DNA of 50,254 nucleotides from Phoronis australis (GCA_002633005.1 NMRA01000102.1:1-50254); one strand, 5' to 3'. Positions 33,631 through 46,332 are shown, numbered from the stretch's first letter. Program-made: numbers and translations. The notes: generated from the sequence alone by a model not told the origin.

Positions 33631-34639
33631 CGCTGTTCACATCACAACTGGCATTTGTGAATTTTCTAGATCTATACTTGCTAACTTTTGGTAAATAGGA
33701 TACAGTGGTTTTGTAGGTGTGCAGAATTCTCCGTAAGCCATTTCGACAGGGTGATGCACAATTTCTAATTTGAGATTTGCCTTTGTTCCCTGATTGAGTA
33801 CTCCAAGCCTCAATTTGGTCCCTCAGTTTAAATTTTTTCAGGCAGCTAAAGTTTACACCTTCAAGGTCATGTAGACCAACTTTTGAAACATTACATCTCA
33901 ATAATGGCTAATTGGATTCACATGAAATGTTTAGATACTAAGCTTTTTAAACAGTTTCCAAAACGCAATTAGGAATTGTTTTTAAAATGTTCTAATTTTA
34001 CATGAGGGCTATCAAAAATAGGACTTACAAAACTTCTATGAAAAACGAATAGTTTAAAAAACTGTCAGATGCGGTACAGACTGGATAGTACGTAAATTGT
34101 GACGCTTGGTGGAATAATTTTGGGAGCGAGGTATCCCGAGTTCTCATGAGAGATTCAATTACATATTGTGAGAGAATGACAAAAGCGATCACATAAGTAC
34201 TGAACCCAAAGGTCTTGCTACGCACTGCAAACTAACACAACATCGTTGTATTCATCCTCTACACATCCCAAATTACATAACTTACACCTATTTTCAAAGG
34301 GAATATTTGTGTGGCGACCTCTTTCAACTTTTTGTAACGAATGAATTGAGTATCACAATCGAGTCAGAGACTGGACAGAAACACGTGGGATACTAAATAT
34401 TTCTAAATAATTCTCTAGACAAATTACACTGCATTAAACCTCACATAGTACAACAGCTTTGCATTACATTGGATATCAGATTGTCAGAAATATGCTTGCT
34501 TCAACACACCCTGATTAATCCATACATCTGACAAGAGCAACGTGGAGCGTTGAAATGTGCCTACGAATGCATTGCAAATGGTGTACTTTTAGGCCTGTTT
34601 ATTTGTATCATAAAAATGGAAACTAAATGACGCAAAAAC

Positions 34640-35850
34640 ATACAATCCATCCATAAACAAGGAACATGCCATATTTCATAAAAATCTGTCAAGGATCTTT
34701 AGAGAAGCAAAGGAAAACAGAATAAAATGAAATTGCCACTAGTGGTCACAGAGTCCGTTGGATCCGTCTGAAAGTGGTCGTCGTCTGTTGTTATCTTCAT
34801 ATAAATACACTGTCTTACTAAATTTAGAAAAGATCCTGCAGCGGGTTTAAGAGATACAACTATGGGCACGAAACAAAACTACCACTCGGAGGCGCCACAG
34901 AAATCAGTCACCATCATCAAAGGTCATCTTCACACAGAGAACATATTATATGCCAAATTTTCAAATGGTTTGGTTGATACAGGGATGGACACCAAAAAGA
35001 ACATATATACCAATTTTCAAATGATTTGATTGATACAGGGATTGACACCAAAAACAAGATTTGAAAACAGCAAAAGTGGCCACTAGGTGGTGCAAAATAC
35101 CTCGATTCCATCCAAAAACTGGCAGATAGCATCATCACACCAATAGATGCCATTGCCTATATTTAGAATTTTATGAAAATCTGTTGAGGACCTTTGAAGA
35201 TACTGAGTTAAACGGAAAAAACTAAAATTGACACTGCTGGGCACAGTAGTAGTCAGATCTGTCTGAAAGTCGTCGTCATTTGCAGTCAGCATCACATAAA
35301 TACACTTGATAAATTAAGTAAAGATCCTGCGAACGGTTTAGGAGATACAGCCATAGGCGCAACAGAAACAAAACTGCCACTAGGAAGCGCCACAGCAGTC
35401 AAAATCGTCAGAAAATCATCGTCATCCATCCTCTTTATAGTAAGCACATACATGCCAATTTTCACAATCACCCTTTGAGCGGTTTGGTTGTTAGAGGGGT
35501 GGACGCAAAAAAACAGACTCGAAAACAGTAAAAATGGCCACTAGGTGGCGTAAACTACGTTGAATCTATCCGAAAAGGGGAGGATAGCGTCATCTCACTA
35601 ATAGGTGTCTACAAACCAAATTTCATGAAAAACCTTTCTGGACTTTTGAAGATACAAAGGTAAACGTAAAAAACTAAAATTTCCACTAGGGGGCACACCG
35701 GAATTCGGATCCGTCTGAAAGTTCGCTCATGCCGTCCCATTCATAAATGGAACATATATGCCAAATTCCATGAACATATGTCAAAGGGTTTTGAAGATAG
35801 AGCAGCAGACGCCGGACGGACACCGCCCGTACGGACGGACGGACGGAGAT
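34640..35850 (-). repeat. CTAGTGG dispersed repeat, minus copies
   Basis: Reverse orientation of the 14130-15092 family, with motifs at 34733-34749, 35077-35093, 35374-35391, 35535-35550 and 35681-35696. Ends in a (CGGA)n run near 35830. Confidence 0.75.
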
Positions 35851-37670
35851 GATGGCATAATGCGTCCACACATTTATATATATTTATACCATATACAGAC
35901 AGAAGTTTCCTTACAAAACTTCCCCAATTATAAGAAGATCCTCCAATCAAGTATGACTGAAAAAGCATATCGTATGCAGCCTTTACCCCACGATTACTAG
36001 ACATCCACAGTATTTTGAACCAGGATACAAAATATTTAGTAAACAATGGGAATTGACCACATAAGAATTACAAGACAGATAAACTTTGTGTAGGCAGGTA
36101 CTTTTGACAAATTTATCTCAAGACTTTGTTGATGATACAAAATCCAGTGTCCAATATTTGAGAAATAAAATGAACACCATGAATATCATGAACATTAAAA
36201 TTGCCCATGTCCCAATGTTCTGAATCAAGAAAATTCAATTTTGGCTTGAACTTCTATGTCCCACATTTTAGAGACTATCCAAACTGGAGAATTTTACAGC
36301 ATATGCTTTTGCCAAGATAAATGACTACATGAACAGACTTGTTGACTTACATAACATTAACATTCCACTGTGTACTGTGTCAAAATATGCTCTCTGACAC
36401 TTTTCTGCAATCAGATCAGCAAAAAACAATTTCACTAAAGTGCAGGAACGAAGCTCTTAATTTCAAAAATACTCTTAAGCTACACCCCCACTCCCCCCAG
36501 TGGGAAGGGAACATGCCCGGACACAAAACATCTTGTGTCGTTTGTTCACAAAACCTTCTGAGGCTCAACTACTTTTAACTTTTGGGAAGTGGAGAAGCAA
36601 GGCCTGATGTAGCTAACGACAAAACTAAAATAATTATTTTCTTGGTTGCTATAACATACAGTGACATACACCCTGCACAAAAATTCAAAAATACACCCAA
36701 GGCACATTTTGAGGGGAATACAGATGGTTGAATTCCAACAACATTCACAGGAAATGGATAACAAAGCCATTAAAATGAACTAAATTATCCATCACATATT
36801 AACAAAATAGTTCAGGTTGCAGTATTTCATGGAGAATAATGTCTGGTAATTTTCCATTTGAGTGGCCAGCTTCATTATTTGTCCAATTGTGGGTATATCT
36901 GCAGTATACCCCAGAGTGTTCAGTATTGAATATATGCCCTGTGGTCATTTGTTCAACAATCAACTTTTAGTGTATCATGTAAGAAATGCGTTGATTTTTT
37001 CGTCATTCACATTTTGCATTAGCAATTCATATTATTTCATACATATATATATATTCATACCTCAATTTTGTCATTGAGTTATACAAAGTCATTTTATTGT
37101 CATCACAGTTACTTCAATCTCTGAATTATTTCTTCAAAACATAGTATTTGGACTCTTTCTGGGATATTTTCAAATATACTTATCTCCATAGCTTTTTTTG
37201 TAAAAATCAAATACGTAACTTGAAAATTTCAAAGAATAAACAGTGAACTCTTTCATAAACTCATTGTCCTCATTTTAGTTTATTTTATCCTCATTTTGTT
37301 TAGTTTGCCCTTAACTTAGAAGAAAATTTATCAAGTCCTTCCTCAAACTATGTGAGTTTATTTTCCAGTAAAAACAAATAGGCATTGTGCTCCATGTTTG
37401 ACAACATGTTTGATTACTTAGGGTTATGTTGAGCAAGTGTTTCTTGTAAACATTCTTTAGTTAATAACAGTGTACAGTAGCCATGGAGCTGGCACTACTT
37501 CACATCAGGTCTACAGATAATATACCTGGATAGACCAGGCGCATTGATGAGATTCACAGGAAATCGGGTATGTGGTTCTTTAGTCATTTTTCACAACTAG
37601 ATCATCATTTGATTTTCAAAAGTTGGGCTCAGATTTAAAAAAAAAATAATCAATGCAATCATCTTTGTAC
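35851..37670. other. No gene seen
   Basis: AT-rich sequence with short chance frames only. Confidence 0.5.
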
Positions 37671-37677
37671 ATTCACA

Positions 37678-37905
37678 GGCTGACTATCTAGCTAACACAA
37701 CTATCTAGCTAACACTGCTTTCACATCAATCACCTTTGTATATTTCAAAGGCTGACTATCTAGCTAACACAACTATCTAGCTAACACAACTATCTAGCTA
37801 ACACAACTATCTAGCTAAAACAACTATCTACCTAACACAACTATCTAGCTAACACAACTATCTACCTAACACAACTATCTACCTAACACAACTATCTAGC
37901 TCAAA
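37678..37905. repeat. 17-bp minisatellite, about 11 copies
   Basis: Unit AACTATCTAGCTAACAC, interrupted once at about 37715-37765. Confidence 0.9.
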
Positions 37906-37929
37906 CTGCTTTGTATATTCAAATGACCA

Positions 37930-40610
37930 CTATCTGGCTAACACACATCAATTCTTCAGAACCAATCATGCTACTAAAGTATTTCCCATTTTTGAAATTT
38001 GACTAAATATCATTTTTGAAAGCAGTGTGCTAAATTGAAGAATTATTGCAACACTTTCATTTGTATAAAAAGTTGACCAAAATGAAAATCGCATTTTTGG
38101 CACTTCGTGTGGTAAATTGGTGATGGTTTACTGGTGATAAGTCAGGACTGAGCAATGATAGCAGATATGACTATGACAATGAAGAAGCACAGACACTTTG
38201 TAATATGTAGCTTTAACAACAAAATAAATTTAGATTACCAGAAATTTCTAAACCATCAATGTCCCTTTCACAACTATATGCTTTTGCATCATTACAAAAT
38301 AAAATCAAACACTTTTCCAAATCAGTTCTTAACATGGGAGTATAGTGACACACTGACTGCTGAAAATCTGTTCCCAACTATTTTAAAATACTTCTACATA
38401 AATGGTACAAAAAATAGCAAGTTGGGTTAATGGATTAACCTTAAATTGGTATAAATATCATAATTTATGATAATGATGTCAAGAAAGGCAAACTTGTAAT
38501 TTAAAAGTACTATAGATGGCAAACTCATTGGATCTAAGAAATGTTACATAACTCATCATAATTCATTCACTCAATAGAAAATGCCAATATTATTATTTGC
38601 ATTGATAGTAAATAACGATCATAGTCAAGGTGTATTTTTCAAATAAACCTCCACAATAGACCCTATTTCATCATAAAGCAAGCACGATTACAATGAATCC
38701 CTATTGTGATATAGTTCAGGTTAAATCACGAAAAGGTGTGAAATAACACATGACACTCTCTTATCAACCAACAATTTGCAACATTTTGTAGATAATAGTG
38801 AAGTTCAAAGCACATAGAGACAGTCATGCAAAACATTACTTGGTCACTAACTGTCAACACCTAAGCCTGCTTAAGGAACTGGATCATTGGTGTACCCTAT
38901 AACAGAATCTTTGACATGCCAAGGTGAAACATGACAGGTCTGTGAATTTGCTCCAAATTACTCAGATACAAGATTTTATAGCATATTAGTAATTCTTTGA
39001 GTGTATACAGAAATGCCAGTCTCTGAATCTTTCTGAAATCAGCTTTGATATCTACATTGAGACAGATCAGAATTTAAAACGGGCTGTTTTAGAACTAAAA
39101 TCCTAGGTGGATTTAAGTGATCTCAGGCAACACTGAGAACATTCTGCTTTGAGAAATTACACAAACACTTCTCACTCAAGAATTGTGTTTGTGGTCCCTC
39201 TTCCACGATTCTGGATCTGTCAGTGAAAACTCCCATACTTTAGTATTCAACATATCTTGCCATCACCCAGCAGACAGGAGAGGCCTGCTAAAACAGAGGA
39301 ATATGCAATGTACCTGTCAATAGTACATCTGAAAAAAGTTGATCACATTCAGGGTCACACCTTGCTATTAAAAAATCTGGAGTCCAAATACCACAGTGCT
39401 GAATGAACTATCTGCAACTTTTAGCAAAAGAAGTACAGAATGCCAACAAAGAAGTTGTCGAGTGACATTCAATTGCTGATGATTCTTGCAACTCTTTACA
39501 GATTAAGGTTTTTCTAGAAAGTGTTAGTTTTCGACTTCGCAACTTCAATATACACTTGAATTTCATGTTCGTTACAGAATTGGGACCTACATATGGATAT
39601 CTACTGGTGATAACAATTGGAAGCTGAATAACTCGTTTAATTTCTTTCTACTCAATTGCTGTGAGAGACACATCTCCTAACTGGTGAGTAATGTATCAAA
39701 ATCATTATGTATACAAAAATAGTTGCCCTAATGTATTTTCATGTCCATAGTCTTCTAGCATCATTGTAAGTGCTCACATATAGTCTGATGACAGTTGCAG
39801 TACTGAACATGACTGTCCATCAATTTTGTATCTCAAATGAAACAATGAGAATAATAATTTCATTTAATTGTCGTATCATGAAGGCTAGCAATAAAAACCT
39901 AAGTTAACCAAACGGAGGAAGGTACTAAAACAAATTGAAAAGTAAAAGATCAAAACAATATGACAGGTGAGCAAAACTGTGACAAATTGACATTATGATC
40001 AAATTTTAGTCTATACTATTTGCCAGAATTGCCTTTTTTCATTTTTAGAGGCTTATTTAATTGTTGTGAATGCATGCAATTTCATTGTTGTCAATGCATA
40101 CAATTTTTCAAACATTGTCCACAGAAATATACTTAATCTCATTCAGATTTTTTGTAAAAAAGTTTTAGTAGTGTTTTACAACTTTATTAGGTCTGAAATG
40201 CCAATGTTCTGCCTAATTTTGTTATTGTCCTCCATAAAATGCCTCTCTACGACACGTGAAGACTGAATGACTATAGCATTGAGAAGAAATTACAGATGTA
40301 TCCCCCGACATGTGCATAGGATCATAAGTGGGTACCAGACTCATTAATATTGTGTAGGATATGGTGGTTGTTCAATAGAACTAAACAATCAGATTACCAT
40401 GTCAAGTTGTCTCAATCTAGTACAAATCTTGACTTTTCAATTCTTGTTAAATCTTCAAATGAAAATTGTTTTTGTACAAATCAAATAAGTTGTAATTTTA
40501 CAAAACGTAGGTTGTTCAAAAGTAAAACAATAAAATATTTTGAAGTTAATCTTAACATTGTGGAGTTAACAATATAAGGTCAAGGTCACATCACGTGACC
40601 TCATAATTAC
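37930..40610. other. No gene supported
   Basis: AT-rich; frames at 38155-38430 and 40066-40577 have AT-driven composition. Confidence 0.5.
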
Positions 40611-40616
40611 AAGTCA

Positions 40617-40699
40617 CTATTTCTTATGAATCCTGACAATGTTGTCAACAAGTGCATATACCATACTCATCTGGGTGAACGTCCATGCTGGGTGTGATG
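40617..40699 (-). CDS. Candidate small terminal exon, unrecognised
   Basis: Minus-strand acceptor TTTTTGGTTTTAG, then 27 codons open to TAG: SHPAWTFTQMSMVYALVDNI followed by VRIHKK. The amphipathic, non-repetitive composition looks coding. A possible first exon lies at 41329-41344 (MESSK, donor GTAGGT), whose one leftover base fits this phase; together they would encode about 32 residues, or exons between them are missed. Confidence 0.3.
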
Positions 40700-41328
40700 C
40701 TAAAACCAAAAATATCCAAGTTATCACTTTTCAAAGGTAATGTTCACCATAACGCCCACCTCCTGATTCTTGAAGTTGTCAGTTTAACCACCCATACAAG
40801 TATGGTTAGTTAATAACACAGTATCTCTACACTTCACTTGAATTTTGATTGGAATATTTCCTAAGTGCCAAACTGACTGTGTGCGAATTCCCACAAAGTA
40901 GCCTAATGAAAATAAGTGAGAGAAAAATGTTATTTTTCAACATACTTTTGGGCGTGCAAAACGAGTGTGCTTTTTAAGCACTGTAGAATTACTCTACGTG
41001 TCTAAACTTGTACGTCGAGGACTAATGTCACCTTTTGCCAAAATGTCATCTGCAAGTCATGGTAAGTACAAATAAAATGAATAAATACACAAAACATACC
41101 GAGAGTGGCGTAGATGAATTAATATCCCACGAGACATGATAATTACATGTATCGACCACGATGTTCGGTCTCGGTTGTTACGCGGAATAATGTCTAGTCC
41201 TATTCCAGATGTTACGATTGGGACCTGATTGCATGTTATTTACACTGCTGCAATTATATTACTTTAAAATATTTTTGTAAAGTTTAATGATCAAACCGGC
41301 TAACGACGTCGAGTCAACAGTGACCTAC

Positions 41329-41344
41329 CTTTTGAACTTTCCAT
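41329..41344 (-). CDS. Candidate first coding exon (MESSK)
   Basis: ATG GAA AGT TCA AAA G followed by donor GTAGGT on the minus strand. It sits between two halves of a 12-bp perfect inverted repeat (41315-41326 and 41350-41361, AGGTCACTGTTG). Supported only by phase with 40617-40699. Confidence 0.18.
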
Positions 41345-41445
41345 GTCAGAGGTCACTGTTGAAGTAGTGCAGGAGGTGAAAACGAAAAAATTAATACATG
41401 GTTGTATTGCACTCGAATGATTCAACGCGTATGGGATAAAGCAAT

Positions 41446-41556
41446 TTATAGTAAAGTAGCCAGCCTCTAAATATACCATAGATATTTATAGTACAGTAGT
41501 CAGCCTCTAAATATAGTTATTTTAGTAAAGTCGCCAGTCTCCAAATATAGCTATTT
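41446..41556. repeat. Tandem repeat of about 40-48 bp, 3 copies
   Basis: Units share TAGTAAAGTAGCCAGCCTCT and AAATATA. Confidence 0.75.
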
Positions 41557-42170
41557 TCAAGGAAATGAAGGAATTACTGCAGTTGGCATTGAAAAATCAA
41601 AGATTGAATGTCTAGCTGAGCATAGGTGTTAAAAAATTTTTTGAGAATGTGCACTTACCCAAAAGGTCAAGTTGGGTAAATAAATTATTTGAACATAGGA
41701 TGAAATGTCTATGGCCATTGTTTTGCAACTCAGCATGACAGTCTGCATGTGATACAGCTCACTGGTCAACACCAATTACATTGAGATCCAGATTCAAAAC
41801 ACGAGAAATAATGCGCCATTTACAAAAGTTGGAACTTAACTTCTGACCATACAAATTGGTAGTGGGCACATAACCGATAATGACCCTGAACAAGTGAAAA
41901 TTTTGAAAATTCAAGGGCAGGCCTTTAGTCAGTCGTGGACAATAACCCAGATGAGTAATTATGGTAACATTTTTAGAGCTACAGCCTACATTACGCCCTA
42001 TTTTTCTGGCTAAAAATCAAATTACCGTATTCACCCTAATAAGCGCCCATGCCCCTATTAAGCACCCCCCACGCGCATTCAGACTTTGCTAAAATAAGCA
42101 ACCAGTCCATGAACGCTGTGTACATGCGAAAATGCCTTACCTACAGCCAGTTGTAGTATATAAAATAGTC

Positions 42171-42520
42171 ACTTACTTAGAGACGTGGTTGGTTGTTGAC
42201 AGACGTTTCGACCTGGTCCGTCAGGTCTTTGTCGATGAATGAGGGATTTCCCGCCTTTTGCTCGTTAAGAATGCTGGAGTACACGGGCGGTAAGTGGAGT
42301 CCTCTGTCCCGGTTTGACAGTTGATGTTTATGGCCTCTTTGAGCTTATGAGTATGCCAACTTTGTCCCTTGGCTAGGATCCTGGATGATGCAAGAGGGAT
42401 GGTATGCCCAGTCGCCAAAATATGTTCCCTAACGGCTGTTGGTCTGTCTAGTTTCAGATGTTCTTTGAATCTGGTAAGGAAAGGTCTCTTGGTTTCTCCG
42501 ATGTAGGTGTGGTTGGTATT
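42171..42520 (-). pseudogene. Inverted copy of GIY-YIG C-terminus
   Basis: Minus frame reads ATGHTIPLASSRILAKGQSW, aligning with ATGHTISLASSRNLAKEQNW of the plus copy. Forms the left inverted arm. Confidence 0.75.
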
Positions 42521-42529
42521 TCCTACAAC

Positions 42530-43144
42530 GCTGCAAAGTACTTAGCTGGTGTCCTCAAGCCTCTCCATGGTAACACCATACATAGTGTACGTAATAGTTC
42601 CGACTTTGTCAAGAACCTGGTAGTTCCTGTAGGACACAAGTTAGTGTCATATGATGTCAGTGCTCTTTTCACTAGTGTCCCTGTAGACAATGCCCTCACC
42701 ATTGTACGCAAGAGATTGTCTGATGACCCCACTCTTAGTCTTCGCACTGAATTGTCTGTTGAGCAAATTCACCAGCTATTGGGTTTTTGCCTTAATACTA
42801 CATATTTCTTATGCAACAACAGCTTCTATCAGCAATGCCATGGAGCTGCTATGGGATCCCTTGTGCCTCCTATCATAGCCTACATATACATGGAAGAGTT
42901 TGAACAGACTGCTCCACCTTCACTGATCACATTCAACAGTATTGACAACTGCATTCAATTCACCATGGAGACAGAAATCAACATAACCTTACCGTTCTTG
43001 GATCTATGCATACATGTGGTCGATAATGACTCCATCAAAATCAAGATCTACAGGAAACCGACACATACGGAACAATACCTCCAGTTTTCTTCCAACCAAC
43101 CCTTAAAGAAAGAAACATTCTGTCGCCTGTACCCTCCTGGATAG
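42530..43144 (+). pseudogene. Penelope-like reverse transcriptase lacking the YxDD segment
   Basis: Shows motif A KLVSYDVSALFTSVPVDNAL, motif B YQQCHGAAMGS and then EEFEQTAPPS. It jumps directly to TFNSIDNCIQFTME and the post-catalytic LPFLDLCIHV, KIYRKPTHTEQYL. The stretch with the catalytic YVDD, normally about 25 residues between these, is missing without breaking the frame. Ends by frameshift at 43144. Confidence 0.8.
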
Positions 43145-43149
43145 AGTTG

Positions 43150-43817
43150 ATCGTTACATCACTGACTACCGTGACTATGTCGAAGAGATGGACCACGTTG
43201 AAGATGCTTTGCGAGCTAATGGATACCAGGAATGGATGTTTACTGACCCCCCAAGTCGTAAATCTACTGAAAAACTTGATGCTCCCTCCGTTACCATCCC
43301 ATACATAAGAGGAATATCTGAACACCTACAACACAACTGCAGAACCCATGGAATTTCCTCTTACATGAAACCTATCAACACCCTCCGTTCCCTACTAGTC
43401 AGACCCAAAGACTCAACCCTGATGGCTAAACAATGTGGGGTCATATACCAGCTGAAATGTGACCAGGATCCCAACCACACCTACATTGGAGAAACCAAGA
43501 GACCATTCCTTACCAGATTCAAAGAACATCTGAAACTAGACAGACCAACAGCTGTGGGGGAACATATTTTGGCAACTGGGCATACCATCTCTCTTGCGTC
43601 ATCCAGGAACCTAGCCAAGGAACAAAATTGGTATACTCATAAGCTCAGAGAGGCCATAAATATCAACAGTCAGTGCCCCCTCTTAAACCGGGACAGAGGA
43701 CTCCACTTACCCCCCATCGTACTTAACGAGCGAAAGGCGGGAAATCCCTCATTCATCAACAAAGACCTGGAGACCAGGTCGAAATGTCTGCCAACAACCA
43801 ATCACGTCTCTAAGTAA
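43150..43817 (+). CDS. Penelope-like linker and GIY-YIG endonuclease
   Basis: Open from about 43096 in this frame (VACTLLDRVDRYITDYRDYV) to the stop at 43817. The endonuclease reads GVIYQLKCDQDPNHTYIGET, then FLTRFKEHLKLD and GEHILATGH, with GIY-like, YIG and Arg/Glu-His motifs intact. It is still intact although its RT is not. Confidence 0.75.
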
Positions 43818-45451
43818 GTGACCATTTTACATACTACAATGCCTCTAGAGACCAATGACGAACCTATGCTCCAGACTACAGCCGGTTCTAAAATTCTCCA
43901 GTAACGTCTTCAATTTACCAGTAAGATCCGACAGTCCTGAAAAATCATTGTGCGTGGAATTTGTGGATCACGAGTATCGCTAGCCGTGGCTATACACTTC
44001 AAAATTCCGCCATGCTTCGAAAAGATCTTGCGAGGGATGTGTCCTATTATGATCTGGCCTTTCAAAATAGATGCAGCGTACTTGTGAAACAGATTGTATT
44101 GTATCTTTCCCGTACAGATTTTCTCCCTCAACAGGAATCTAAATTTCTTTGCATACGCGAAAACCGCGAATCGAAGACTAATAAAACTTGACCTTTGTTA
44201 ACAGCACGTGGCCAGGAAGCGCGCACTACATACCTGTCATCGAAGATTAGTCTTCGGGAACTATCTATTCATGAAACGGGTAGCATAACATCAGCAAGAA
44301 ATAAATACTGGCACTTATTTCCGAAAGTTTTTAATATCGTAAAAACATTTGCGTTATTTTTAGGAGGAATTATCAAATTAATCATAATAGGTGTTTTTAA
44401 AGTCAAAATGACCCACTCATAGTGAACTCGTCTGCAGCCTTACACCCCCCGAATCTTCCGAAAAATAACTGTTAGACTGTCATGCATCCAGTCACTCGGC
44501 GACTCAGCATCGGCCTTACCGAGACAAGTCTCTAACGATGAGATCAACAAGTGCTAAATAAAACATGCTCTGCTTTACCGTTGGTGCTAATTTCTTTAGC
44601 TGCCCACCTAGATTGTTACGTCACGTTTACTCTGGCAAATTAACTCTGATGACACACATGCTCACCCACTCACTCACACAATACGCAGACGAACTTCAAA
44701 ACAAACGTCACGTGATAACAACACGTGTGTTCGTCCAGAGATTTTTCTTGTGATGCGGGGTACGATCTAGCGCAGATTTGGACTTAATATGAAGTTAATG
44801 CCGACTCCACAGGAACCTAAAAATCTTAGACGCCATTTAGAAAACTTAAGGAGGACTTCTGGTAATTTGTTGAGTCTAAACTATATTTTTACTCAAGTTG
44901 ACCTATCAGCAATTGCGAGGCAGCGTCCCATCAGTTGGCGAGTTTTCGCACTTGGATTTTCTGAAAAATTCTTGTAATTTAACAACAAAGTTTGACAGGA
45001 ATGCACTACAGTTTTGTAGAATTGCTGTCATAGGTTACCGATGCGTCATAGAGCGTAAATTTGATTATGATTTCACCAGTTTCGGAGACCGGGTTTCAAC
45101 CGCCTTGGGCTATAAGTACCCCCTTCCTGAAGCGAATTTTTCTAAGCACCCTGGGCATTTATTAGGGCGAATACGGTACTCCTTTTACTATAGTAAAAGT
45201 GGACTCGTGTTTCATAACAAAAAAGGATTCCATTTCCATTACTAACTCAAGTCGTAGGCAATGCCTTCATGAACCATTGTCGAATTTTTAATTTTTAGGT
45301 TGGCCATGTGCCATTTTTCAAATTGCAAATTTAGATATGAGCAACCTTAATAAATCCTGAAGCATTTTCTTCAGTTGCTACTGGTTTTGATACTGTTGTT
45401 GGCAACAGATATAGAATCCTATAATGGTTGAAAATATCATGACGCCAATTT

Positions 45452-45871
45452 TAAGAGAGAGAAGGCTCCATTAAGACAGAGAAGGCTCCATTCAGAGAGA
45501 GAAAGCTCCATTAAGAGAGAGAATGATCCATTCAGAGAGAGAACGCTCCACTGAGAGAGAGAAGGATCCATTCAGAGAGAGAAGGCTCCATTCTTAGAGA
45601 GGACGCTCCACTCAGAGAGAGAAGGCTCTATTAAGAGAGAGAAGGCTCCATTCAGAGAGAAAAGGCTCTATTAAGTGAGAGAAGGCTCCACTCAGAGAGA
45701 GAAGGCTCCATTCAGAGAGAGAAGGCTTTATTAAGAGAGAGAAGGCTCCATTCAGAGAGAGAAGGCTCCACTCAGAGAGAGAAGGCTCTATTAAGAGAGA
45801 GAAGGCTCTATTAAGAGAGAGAAGGCTCCACTCAGAGAGAGAAGGCTCTATTAAGAGAGAGAAGGCTCCAT
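45452..45871. repeat. 20-bp minisatellite, 21 copies
   Basis: Unit GAGAGAGAAGGCTCCATTCA with ACTCA and TATTAA variants. A purine-rich strand (GA tract) recurs each unit. Located 390 bp upstream of the 46261 exon. Confidence 0.95.
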
Positions 45872-46260
45872 TTCCATTGTTATCCAGCTAAACAGGGTGA
45901 AATGCTGTTTTAAGTTATCAGGGTTTTGTTAAAATCTCTGAGGAAATTACCATGGAAACTCCGTTTTTCATGACATCATGAAGTAATCATTGATATGCCA
46001 AAGATGATGAACAGAGGAAATCGTAGATTGAAAATTCTGGTTATATATTCCTTTAATGCATTAATTTTAAGATACTGGATGAGGTATTTAGTCGTGATTC
46101 AAGTATTGACTATATACACCTAACTGTGATAAGAGGATGGTCAGCAACACCTATTGAATTGGCTAGAACTAGTAAGAAAAGATAAACTCTATGTGCTGAT
46201 CCTCAGTTAACCAACAGGATCAGTTTGCCAAGATAAGATTTGATGCTAACTTGTTTGTAG

Positions 46261-46332
46261 ACTTGGCCACAGAGTATAGCCCAGCAACAATGTCCATGGT
46301 CAAACTTTTGGGTGCATCAAAGAAAGCAGCAA
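46261..46332 (+). CDS. Penultimate exon of an unrecognised plus-strand gene
   Basis: A branch-point-like TGCTAAC and the acceptor TTGTTTGTAG precede it, and the donor is CAA/GTAAGT. Entered with one base from the previous exon it reads LATEYSPATMSMVKLLGASK then KAA, leaving one base. That base completes AAG with the start of the next exon, which runs open for 50 codons to a stop. I do not recognise the protein. Its phase also fits the TDRKH exon at 13823-13883, but that would need a 32 kb intron spanning PEMT, so a separate gene is more likely. Confidence 0.5.

Larger units (their letters stand above)
42145..43845 (+). mobile_element. Penelope-like element with inverted terminal copies
   Basis: 42145-42520 is an inverted, diverged copy of the 3' end 43480-43845, so the element has head-to-head pseudo-LTRs, a known habit of Penelope-like elements. 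Between them is a plus-strand RT fragment (42530-43144) and the linker plus GIY-YIG frame (43150-43817). Confidence 0.8.
42025..45176. mobile_element. TA-flanked inverted-repeat element containing a Penelope-like element
   Basis: TA at 42023-42024 and 45177-45178. Ends CCGTATTCACCCTAATAAGC and, read inward from the right, CCGTATTCGCCCTAATAAAT. TA flanks suggest a Tc1/mariner-like or related cut-and-paste element, but no transposase is visible. The right 0.5 kb matches 16040-16550. Confidence 0.65.

Noticed and set aside
39590-39693. Exon-like stretch with acceptor TTCGTTACAG, donor GTGAGT and membrane-like GPTYGYLLVITIGS
   Set aside because: Every frame contains a stop between the two splice sites.
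13884-46260. TDRKH continuing directly to the 46261 exon with PEMT nested in a 32 kb intron
   Set aside because: Phase allows it, but the 23135-23190 exon with stop and AATAAA is simpler, and the 46261-46606 peptide is not TDRKH-like.
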